From assembly GCA_022376465.1 (NCBI GenBank), contig JACDTU010000018.1:372001-436000 (forward strand): DNA of 64,000 nucleotides. The letters are read 5' to 3'. Below are positions 55,250 through 64,000 of the stretch, in pieces (position 1 is the stretch's first letter; each line of letters opens with the position of its first letter). The notes below the pieces were generated by a model. That model worked only from the letters and a program-made list of their open reading frames with translations. It was not told the origin of the DNA and searched no databases. The position numbers and the translations under genes were made by a program. Origin of the DNA: Cubamyces lactineus. Taxonomy: Eukaryota; Basidiomycota; Agaricomycetes; Polyporales; Polyporaceae.

Positions 55250-55774
55250 TTACAGACGGGTACGCACCACGACGAAAGCGTCTGCTTCAATCTCAATGAG
55301 CATGTCTGGGGAGACGAACCTCGCGCCCACAATCATTGTCGCAGCAGGGCCGACCTCCCCCAGGGTATCGTTCAACGCCTTCCCCACGCTGTCTGCGTCG
55401 GAGCTTTCAGTCACGTACATGCGCACACGCACGATGTCTTGGACTGCCCCTCCTAGCCCTTCGACCGCCCTGATGATTTCGGCGAAGGCGGCACGGGCTT
55501 GTTCGTATGCGGATCCCGGGAAACGAAGCTGCCCCGACACGGGGTCAATCGATGTGGTGCCCGAGACGGCGATAGAGGGTCCTCGGCGAACAGCTCGAGA
55601 GTACCCAAACAGCTTCTCGTATGGGTTCGCCGTTTGGAACCGCTGCGATTCCGGAGAGGGGTTTGTCGACATGGCCATGGCTGGAGCTGGAGTTATGGCG
55701 GCCAGAAAGCGGAGTATGTATGCTATATGCTCACCTTTGCCGGCCTCCGTTGAAAGTACAGGCACCGTTGTCAT
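55250..55774 (-). CDS. RidA/YjgF/YER057c family protein
   Basis: Family members deaminate reactive enamine/imine intermediates or bind small ligands as trimers. The core reads ANPYEKLFGYSRAVRRGPSI, AVSGTTSIDPVSGQLRFPGS, EQARAAFAEIIRAVEGLGGA, DIVRVRMYVTE and ATMIVGARFVSPDMLIEIEA, with the conserved Arg in DIVRVRMY. Start at ATG 55774 gives 174 codons unspliced. A 48-nt GT-AG intron (GTGAGC donor, ATAACTCCAG acceptor) removes in frame a segment absent from the family, leaving about 158 aa. Alternative starts are ATGs at 55678 and 55672. No neighbour suggests a pathway. Confidence 0.88.
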   Translation of the reverse strand: MTTVPVLSTEAGKGEHIAYILRFLAAITPAPAMAMSTNPSPESQRFQTANPYEKLFGYSRAVRRGPSIAVSGTTSIDPVSGQLRFPGSAYEQARAAFAEIIRAVEGLGGAVQDIVRVRMYVTESSDADSVGKALNDTLGEVGPAATMIVGARFVSPDMLIEIEADAFVVVRTRL

Positions 55775-56301
55775 GCCATGACTCGGGATTTGAGTTGACT
55801 CGAAATGACAACAGTTATCCTAGGTAGCAGCAAATGAGGGCTACGATGTAGTAAGCGCGTTCAAAGCGGCGAGAGCTGGCTGCATGTGTCTGTAGTCGTA
55901 GCCGTGGAGTGTATTGGGTTGCGGTGGTCCGAGGCTCGCAGCATGGTGGCGGTAAAAGGCAAGTTGTGGTGAAGCCACCTGCGATGTGGCTGAGGCTGAG
56001 GCCCCATTAATCATTCTCTATTGACCACGATGATCTCGACGACGCCTCCGTCTCATACACCGCTCGACACGGCGACTGCGACAGAATCAGGTTGATTGTA
56101 TGCGCGTATGCTATTTGCGGTTGCCTGCAGTCATCAGCTCCCAAGGATTACCGCTTCGGATGTTGTACCTGTTCTTCTAGCTGCTTTTCCTGCGGCAGCG
56201 CTCATGAGCTGAGCTGAGCTCAGACTCTCAGAGCCTCGTGTTCGCGTCTCGTCTTTATCCTCCTCCATCTCTCTCAGTCTATCCTCTTCGTCGGCATCGC
56301 C
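55775..56301. other. Divergent promoter interval
   Basis: About 530 bp between the divergently transcribed RidA-family and DUF6699 genes. A short GAGCT-repeat (TGAGCTGAGCTGAGCTCA) lies near 56205-56225. No gene is supported; a minus-strand frame overlapping the start of the DUF6699 gene is a shadow. Confidence 0.5.
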
Positions 56302-57509
56302 ATGGCCGGCTACTACGGCGACATGCCTGCTCTCGTCGAACCAGGTCGTGGTTTTGACGGCGCAGCCCCGCAACCTCTCCCTGCGACAGTCGGAATACCA
56401 AACCCTTTCTTTCCTTACGAGCCGACGGGCGGCCCACCACCGCATCTGTCCCAAATACACCAACCATCCTCTTACAACGCGTCCTCGGGATACCCATGGT
56501 CGTCGTCGCCGAGCTCTCAGCCAACGACACCACCCTCATGGGCTCCGATGCAGCCTATGGCCATGGCCATGGCCGCAACCCCAATGCCCATGTTTGCACC
56601 GCCTCAGGTTGGGACTATGCAGGCTTTCATTCCTCCAGTAGCGGATGGCTGGCCCCACGCTGCCAATAACGACCGCGATCAGGATGATGAGTGGGCCGTC
56701 GTTCGACATGACGATGGGCTTCACCGACGACCGTCGATGCGGTCCTCGACGCCCCATTCCCACTCACTAACGTCCACTCCCTCTTCAGGCACCGCCTCTC
56801 TGTCGCGGAGACCGTCAACGCGCGGGCCCGCCGCGGAGGCGGCGAAGCGACCTCCGCGAGATTGGAGGCCCGACTTCAGCATGAAGGGTCCGGGCTTGCT
56901 TGGCAACCTGTCCTTGCTTGCACGTTCGCGTTCCAAGTCTTTCGGAGGAAGTGGTACGTCTTATTCCATTCATCTCTCTATTCCCTTCCCCTTGCCAACC
57001 CACAATCCGTGCCAGAGTCCCCGCCCCCGAAGGTCACAATATGCTCCTACATCCGCTACAACTCTTCTAAGCCTCCGATGTGGCTCGACCTCCGAAGGCA
57101 GCCGGAGACGTCCATTACCTTCCGTGGGCTGAACCGCCGACTGTTCCACCAAGACCTCGAGCGCTTCGCGTGCGAGCCCCCTGTACCGCACATCCGGCTC
57201 TACCACGTCCACTACCCGTGGTACATCGACGTCGACACCGCGAACCCGTCCGGGGTGACGCTCTTCGAGCTCTTCTGCGCGATCTATAAGAGCATGATGA
57301 CGCAGATCCAGTACGGCGACTTCTACAACGTGGACATGAACAACGAGTTCCGCGACCAGATCGGCGAGGCGTGGGCGAAGCGCTGCAGGACGGAGCAGGA
57401 GCGCGCCCTGGGCGTGCGCAGGGTCGACTACCTCATGGACAGGTACATCATGCTGGGCATCCAGAGGGGCAGGGACGGACTCTGGGAGATCAAGACTGGG
57501 AAGCCTTGA
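56302..57509 (+). CDS. DUF6699-domain protein, 381 aa
   Basis: Exons 56302-56953 and 57016-57509 join over a 62-nt intron. The N-terminal 200 residues are Pro/Ser/Met-rich and disordered (MQPMAMAMAATPMPMFAPP). The C-terminal domain matches the basidiomycete DUF6699 pattern: PPMWLDLRRQPETSITFRG, FACEPPVPHIRLYHVHYPWY, DVDTANPSGVTLFELFCAIY, ALGVRRVDYLMDRYIMLGIQ and a closing GLWEIKTG. The function of the family is unknown. Converges on the TBC-domain gene with about 280 bp between stops. Confidence 0.8.
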
Positions 57510-57787
57510 CACGACCCGGTTCTCGTCGTAGAACGAATCTTATCGCAATGATCTTTGACCCGACATCGTGCGCATATGCTATTATTTATTATCTTTTGTA
57601 GCTAGCTCTGCTGATCATGTTCTGCAATATTCTTGTCTGTACGATGCTGTGTCTGTATGGGAACGATACCCGCATTTGTCTCTGTACCTTCCTCTTGAGA
57701 TCCACGCAATCCAAGTACATATCCATGCATTAGATAACACAAACGGCGTGAGTGTGAATAAGTACACGTATGGGTCCAGTCAGTATG

Positions 57788-59983
57788 CTAGTGAACGCCA
57801 CGAAGTCCCTCCATCACTCGTTCTCCAGCGCCCACCAATGCGCCGCCGAGGAACCTACCCACTTTCCTCCACTCCTTTCCGAACCCGCTACGATGATGAC
57901 CACTACCACTTCCCGGCAAGCCTCCGTTGAGGCCATACACCGCCATCGCGACCCCAAGGACCAGAACGGCACCCGCCACCATAGTCCGGCGCTGGACGAC
58001 GATGTCCGTGAGCCGGTGCGGCTTGCGCAGCTTCTTCCGCCTCCTCGCCTTCTCGCTCTCCTTCTCGCCTCTGTGGCCCTTGCGATGGGGAGAGTGGTAC
58101 GACGACGCCTCGTCCGAGGCGATACCGTCGTCCAGCTCGACGTAGGGCAGGACGACGAGCTCAGGCTTCGTGACCATCAGCTCCGCCTCGTCGTCGTCGG
58201 GTAGCTCCGAGGGCCGTTCGGACCAGGTGAGCATCACGCTCTGCGGGCCCATGATGGACGCTACGTTGACACCCGGGTGCGTAGGTGGGTGCAGCTCGTA
58301 CAGTTCGTCGGCTTGTGTGAGGAGGGCGGTCAGAGACACCCTAGGACGTTGTGGACGGATGTTGTCGAGTGGGTCCGGGGATGCGGTGGTGGTCCGTGGC
58401 AACGAAGCCTTCTCGTCGATCGCAGGGTCCCCCGCAGGCTCTTCTTTGACCTTTAGATGGGGTGCGTCATCCGTCCCTTGCGATCGACCCTCGCGTGCAG
58501 GGTCCGCATCTGGTTCTGCCTCGACTTTCCTTTCGTGTGGCTCGTCGAATTCGGAACTTTCCTTTGCCTGCGGAACGAGTAGTTCTGTTGTGTGATCCTG
58601 TGTTGCTGCCTCGACTTCATTGGGAGAGGCATCAGCGCTAGCTTCGCCGTCTCCCGCATAGTTGCCTATTCCGTCGGTCTGAGCATCGGTAGTCCCAGTC
58701 TTCGTATCTGCATTGGCAGACTGGGGTATGCCGGGGTCCGGTTCCTCGTCCTTGGGTGCTGAAGCTGGAGGTTCTTGGGGAGCAACCGAACTCTCTTCGA
58801 TCGGTGTCTGTTCGCCTTCCTCGTATAACTCAGGTAATCCGGTCAGCAATGAATGCATCATGCCTTCTTCGCCTTCGTCCTCCAGTAGCTGAACCTCTTG
58901 TCGTCGCGTGAGGGTGAGCTGTATAGCAGTTGGTCAATCATCCGCAGAAGGCATCTTGAACGACAAGCGTACCGCAGCGGCAAGGTAAACGACAGCTATT
59001 GGCGGTCGACTGAGCAGATAGTCGAATATGTGCTGTATTAGAGGAAGCGTCGGGATATCGTGTGAGAACAGTGTGAGCAGGTTGGACAAGGCGTAATATG
59101 GGAGTGGGGAGGCCCTGTGCAGCGACTAGGATGAGTTCAGCATCGGCTAGGTGAGGAAGATGCATACCATTCAAGTATAGCAGCATACTTCTCATCGGCA
59201 AGGTGCAGGATTCTCTGTAGTATCCTAGAGATTTACTATCATGTTACTACCTCTATGAGGACGCTGAAGACATCACGTACCGCAGGAGGCCGACCACAGG
59301 CTCAAGTGTTGTACCCATCGAATCGCGTACACGGTGCAAGCTGACCTTCTCTGTTACAGGGAAGTGTAGCTCTTTCGGGAGGGTCAGGAAGAACACCGAA
59401 ACTATGTCGTGGTATCCCTGGAGCATTATGAATGAGTGGTCCATGCCACCAGTCTAGAGCAGACGTACCTGAAAGTAATGGAGTCGTGGTCGACGCCGGA
59501 AGACGGAAACAATCAGACGGTTGAGCTCAGCTTGGAGGGTCTCCCTAGGAGTCGACTCCTCTGCAAAAGCACAATGAGCTACGAACGGTTGGGGGGAAGG
59601 GGGTCAGTTCACCTACTGGGTACAGTACGAAGCTGCGGTCTGTGTCCAGCCCAATTTGACGTTCATCTGCATGTGGCTCCTCCTCTTGCACATTCCCTTC
59701 CTCTCCTTCATTGCCAGTGTCCTGTTGGTTCGTCGAAGACGCCGTGACGCTGTCTGTGGCTGAGTAGTCCCCAGCTATCCGGTCACCAATGTGGAGCAGT
59801 CTTGGCCTGTTCTGTGTCACTACACAGGTATAAACGTTGTATAGCTCTTGCTCACCATATTTTGACTCTTTCTGCGCCGAACCCATACGGCCGAGTGCTC
59901 TGAACTCGCAGGGAATGCCAGTCGAGTTGACCATCCGCAGCATTGTCCTCGCGTTTCAGTTCAGAAACGACACCATCCTCCAT
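57788..59983 (-). CDS. TBC-domain Rab GTPase-activating protein, TBC1D20/Gyp8 type
   Basis: Minus-strand multi-exon gene. The start at 59983 (MEDGVVSELKREDNAADGQL) was chosen because its frame gives RPYGFGAERVKIW joined over a 49-nt intron to PRLLHIGDRIAGDYS, the beginning of the TBC domain. Longer unspliced frames nearby are shadows. The dual catalytic fingers are visible: Arg in IGLDTDRSF (IxxDxxR) and Gln in YFQGYHDIVSVFFLTLP (YxQ). The domain continues LEPVVGLLR and LLTLFSHDIPTLPLIQH. A long acidic, disordered tail is followed by a hydrophobic helix (MVAGAVLVLGVAMAVYGL), matching the membrane-anchored TBC1D20/Gyp8 class that acts on Rab1/Ypt1-type GTPases at ER or Golgi membranes. The target Rab is inferred from the family. 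Confidence 0.87.
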
Positions 59984-60394
59984 CCCTCAGAGTAAGGTTT
60001 GCTCTCTCTTCTGTCTTGTTGTGCAAGCACGAGAAATCGCAGCGCGTAAGGAGAGTGAATGAGAGTCAAAGTGGTTGGAGGAATGCGACGGCAAGCTCAG
60101 TGATGCTAGTAGGCGTAACCAGTGGCCGTGCCGGTGCGTCATGCGCCGAAGATAAGATAAGATCCATGTAAGTGAAGTGTAGATTAGATTAGATCTTGAA
60201 ATTGACTCCCCCGGACTTTCGTCCACGGCCGCCGTCCACAACTTCGGACTCGGTCTTGCCTTGCTTACTCCCCACCACCTCGTGTTATACTGCTTGTTTT
60301 CTTCTGGCACCGTTTTCAGCTGTTTTCACATCAAAAGAGACCTCCCTACTCAGTCCTAACAGTGCATACCCCATTGGTCTTGAGGCGGAGGACT

Positions 60395-62472
60395 ATGAGT
60401 ACAACGGTAACTGACCAACAAAGTACGCTGGGGGCATCTGTGCCCCCGTTCACCGCACACGCCATCTCTGTTTCTCTCCCTACATGGAGGGACAACGTTG
60501 GATACGAGGAAGGCGACCCTAGAGTGGTCAACTCCATGGTCACCGGATATCCGCGATTCTTCATCCATCGCAGCATTCAGAAGGTGAGTCGTCTGAACGT
60601 CTATCGCAGCAGATCAGTCACTGAATACGCATAGCTAGCGGGGATATGCGAACAGAAGTTCGGCGTACAAGGCGAGCGTTGCTTGCTGTGCCCTACACGG
60701 AAGATCGCAGAGCAATGCCGCGAGTTCATGATTGACCGTTCCACCAAGGCGGGAGCCCCCGTCCCAGTCCGCCTTGTGCAGTTCACGATCTGCCCGCAGT
60801 CCGAGGAGGCTTCGACCCCTTGTCGCGAGCTTCACATGGTTTTCTTCCCCGGTGACCAATTCCCTCTTGCGAAGCAGTTCTGGCAACATACCGGCCTGTG
60901 TGTCTCGTCGCGTTATGCGGAGAGCTGTCTTGCTATGCTACACGAAGAGAGCACAACACCCGAGTCTCCACCGTCTGCTTCCGCTCGCCCTCCTGTAAAG
61001 CCCGGAAACCGACACTACTCGGCCAAAGGATCGATGAGCAAATCGCCATCGTCATCTCCTACTGTTCTGCACGCGCGCTACACAGGGAGCATCGCTGAAC
61101 AAACCACCGAATTGCTCGAGAAGGATCATTTTAACTATCTGGAGGAGCGATACGGGCGGAACATGCCACTAGGTGCCGCGGCAGCGGCCAAACGGGCCAT
61201 GCGTCGTCGTATAGCGGGGGTGCTTGTTAGAGATGCACCAAACGACTGGTCTACAGCAGGTGGCAATGACGCCGAGCTCGGGCCCAGTACGAGAGGTGTC
61301 GAGGGCGTCACCGAGGACGACGTGTTCCTGTACGCGACGGGCATGTCAGCCATCTGGAGTGCGCACCAGCTTGCGCTCGGCGTACGACCTCCCGCTAAGA
61401 GCGTATGCTTTGGGTAGGCATTTTCGAATATTGTTTCTTGGTACCCATCGCTGAAGCTATTGGTCAGTTTCCCGTACACAGACACACTGAAAATCTTGGA
61501 GAAGTGGGGGCCAGGCTGCCACTTCTTTGGCCATGGCCTAGACTCGGACATCGACGAGCTCGAGAAGCTGCTTGAGAAGGAGTCCCAGTCATCCCAAGGC
61601 CCACCTGTACTCGCCCTGTTCACCGAATTCCCGTCGAACCCGCTCCTGCGTTCGGCGAATCTTCCGCGCCTGCGCCAGTTGGCCGACAAGTATGACTTCC
61701 TGATTGTCGTCGACGAGACTCTAGGAAACTTTGTGAACGTGGAGGTTCTACCGTACGCGGACATCGTCGTCAGCAGCCTCAGCAAGGTCTTCAGCGGCGA
61801 CGCAAACGTCATGGGCGGAAGGTACGTCTATACCCCGGTCGTCTTTCCCCTCAGCGAAGGCTCACTCGCCCCTCTAGTCTGGTGTTGAATCCCAAAGGCC
61901 CGCACTACACCGAGCTGAAGTCGTACATGGCTGCAAATTATGAGGACTCGTACTACGACGAGGACGCGATCTACATGGAACGCAACTCGCGCGACTTCCG
62001 GCGACGCATCCGCATCATCGACGATAACACGCTCACCGTCTGCACCTTCCTCCGCTCGCGCTCCCTCGCCGATCCCTCCTGCCCCGTCGCGCGCCCCGCC
62101 GTCAAGGAGGTGTACTATCCCAAGTGGTCGACCCCGCACAACTACGAGAAGTGCCGCGTACGTGGGCCGGACGGTCAGCCCGCCGGGGGATACGGCGGGC
62201 TATTCTCCCTAACCTTCACGTCGACGGACGCGTCGAAGGCGTTCTTCGACACGCTGCCGTGCATGAAGGGCCCGAGCTTGGGTACGAACTTCACCCTCGC
62301 ATGCCCGTACACCATCCTCGCGCACTACACGGAGCTGGATTGGGCGGCGAGCTGGGGCGTCGAGGAGGGTTTGGTCCGAGTCAGCGTCGGGATGGAGGAC
62401 AGGGACACGTTGCTGAAGGGCTTCGAGAAGGCCCTACTAGCAGCCGAGGCGGTTGTCCAGCAACAGGCCTAG
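60395..62472 (+). CDS. STR2: Cystathionine gamma-synthase (PLP enzyme of methionine biosynthesis)
   Basis: Multi-exon gene. It joins cysteine to an activated homoserine to make cystathionine (Neurospora met-7, yeast Str2). The start [19 protein letters not shown] leads into the fungal signature [20 protein letters not shown] and [14 protein letters not shown]. The central part contains [50 protein letters not shown] and [18 protein letters not shown]. The pyridoxal-phosphate site is [14 protein letters not shown] followed by the Lys in [20 protein letters not shown]. The C-terminus has [18 protein letters not shown] and [12 protein letters not shown], the usual Cys/Met-metabolism end. The full protein is of the long fungal type with an extra N-terminal half. 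Cytosolic. Stop at 62472. Confidence 0.93.
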
Positions 62473-62651
62473 GAGTGAGGAGACGGAACGCATGCGCGAC
62501 GGCGCGAGACGACGCGTGAAGATGTTTGAAAGGGTTTGGATTATATTTGAAGTCCCGTTCAACCGGTAGAGTCCCCGCAGACGATGTACACAAACATGTA
62601 TCGTATAGCACATATACCATCCAACTGGCAACCAAGAACAAAAATTGCGCA

Positions 62652-63940
62652 TCACGTCACAAATTCCACGTCAGAGTCAGGACTTGAAGCAAGCAAACCA
62701 TTTCCCTCAGGTGCGACATTGATGTCAACAACTCCACCATCGCCCTCATCATCCGGCTCGAAGTCGGCCGCGTGCAGTGCGACCTTCTCGTTGAAGGATG
62801 CTGGCTCTCCTTGCACTGGCTCGCCGAGATCCAGCCCAAGCTTCTCCCCGATCGCGTCCTCCTCCTCGTCTTCGAGAGGCTCCTCGACGATAGCGCCCTG
62901 TTCCCGGATGATTTCCCAGCTCTGCTCCGCGACAGCCAAGTTCTGTCCCTGGCTGATGGCTTTGACGATCTGGCCCTCATGATGCGCGTGAAGCGTGCGG
63001 CGGAGGGAGCGAGTGACGAATGTCGAGAGGATACGTAGCGGCCATTCTGGAGGAATCATTGAAATGATCTAGCAATGAATTATGAGTGAGCAGACATTAG
63101 CTTTTGAAGGGCGTAGTCTCGCTTACGTCGACGACATCCAGGTTCATAGCTTGAGAGTTGAGGAGCTGAGCGGTACGATCCGCTGTCGCTTCCCTGTAGG
63201 ATTCGCCGGTCGATTAGCACAGAGAGATTCGGGTTGGGGTATTAGACTTACCCGCCGCTCATGTAGACCTCCAGTAGAATCATGACGAGGTCTTTCTTGA
63301 CTTCATCATCGACAGTCTTCGTCCTCTTCATCGGCCCAGCGCTTGGCTTGATGGGTTTCCCTGGCGCAGCAAGAGGAATGACGAGTGCCGCCCACGGTTG
63401 CAGCCTTGCCCGCTCGCCAATGGCTTGTGCTGTCTTCGCAGGGACGACCTCACCACCGAGCGTGCAGTACGCCTCTGCCGACATCGAGTCGTTCATGTCA
63501 TGTACGAGGAGGGAGAGCGCCGATCGGTGGTTGCCAAGCTATCGCAACTTATCAAGACTTATGCAGTACCAGAAGCGTGAAGGACGAACCTTGCCCTCGA
63601 GGATGGCTAGCTCTAGCTTCAGGAGCTTGGCATGGGGTGACAGACGTGCGCGGATGGTCTCAGGGTCATACAAGGTCGATCCTTGGAGGAACAATACTGT
63701 TTTTAGCCGGACACGCTTGGGCTCAGAGTCCGGTGTTGTTGAGGAAAAGTAGGAAATGAATGGGGTATCAGAGCGGCCGGACGCATACGAGGAAGCTGTT
63801 ATTCGTGAGATCAGGCCGAAGTCGTGTACTAATGAAGGCTCACCCTTCGCTCGCCATAGCTTGGATGTCGACTCGTCGGCGAGGCAGGATAATAGCTGGT
63901 CCACGTAGGTAACCGCTAGTTGGGTGTGTAGCACCGGGTC
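62652..63940 (-). CDS. Vps3/TGFBRAP1-like CORVET subunit, C-terminal part (gene continues beyond the window)
   Basis: 3' exons of a minus-strand gene whose 5' part lies to the right of 64000; a donor-like GTACTG is read at the very edge, so 63941-64000 is probably one 60-nt intron. The sequence includes VLHTQLAVTYVDQLLSCLAD, LKTVLFLQGSTLYDPETIRA, LKLELAILEGK, the SAEAYCTLGGEVVP region, DLVMILLEVYMSGG, and the end IPPEWPLRILSTFVTRSLRR, TLHAHHEGQIVKAIS, QGQNLAVAEQSWEII. These match the Vps39/TGF-beta-receptor-associated C-terminal domains of Vps3. Vps3 is a CORVET tethering subunit acting with Rab5-type GTPases on early endosomes. Last residues are acidic. Assignment rests on the C-terminal half only. 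Confidence 0.78.
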
Positions 63941-64000
63941 CTATTGTGGTCTATTAGCATGATCCGCCACACACTAGATATCTGATACAACTGACAGTAC

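Noticed and set aside
1..64000. Transposons, LTRs or CRISPR arrays
   Set aside because: No terminal repeats with a transposase or reverse transcriptase, and no regularly spaced repeat array, were seen by eye. Degenerate remnants in the gene-poor tracts cannot be excluded.

Overview
This window is nuclear DNA of a mushroom-forming basidiomycete (Agaricomycetes, most likely a wood-decay polypore). The evidence is a class I hydrophobin, many introns of about 48-70 nt with GT-AG ends and CTRAY-like branch sites, and several families typical of Basidiomycota (DUF6533 seven-helix proteins, DUF6593, DUF6699, a HET-domain protein). I saw no ribosomal or confident transfer RNA gene, no CRISPR array and no intact transposon. 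Exon joins were derived by hand from splice motifs and reading-frame continuity. No homology search was run.

Layout. 0.4-7 kb: hydrophobin, a Kelch/DUF4110 protein (KLHDC4/Kel3 type), a small alpha/beta-hydrolase-like protein and a DUF6593-like protein. 7.9-13.9 kb: a HET-domain gene flanked by two paralogous Cys/His plus coiled-coil genes, all on the minus strand. 15.5-23.3 kb: a metabolic stretch with a MetE-C-like barrel protein, two Old Yellow Enzyme paralogs with matching exon structure, and a 3-dehydroshikimate-dehydratase-like TIM barrel. 26.9-43.8 kb: two related Ser-rich disordered proteins enclose two tandem DUF6533 seven-helix genes, the ESCRT-II subunit SNF8, an AMP-binding enzyme and a small membrane protein. 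43.8-55.2 kb: gene-poor, with a single HMG-box (MATA_HMG type) transcription factor in the middle. 55.2-64 kb: a RidA-family protein, a DUF6699 protein, a TBC-domain RabGAP of the TBC1D20/Gyp8 type, cystathionine gamma-synthase and the 3' part of a Vps3/TGFBRAP1-like gene cut by the window end.

How the genes relate. Housekeeping trafficking genes (SNF8, the RabGAP, Vps3-like) and sulfur amino-acid genes (cystathionine gamma-synthase, MetE-like) are scattered, not clustered. The local groups that look meaningful are the HET trio, the OYE/OYE/dehydratase run and the DUF6533 tandem pair. The most unusual signal is in that pair. Keeping the conserved frame requires two 2-nt exons (AG and AC) in each gene, each between two normal-sized introns and at the same positions in both paralogs.
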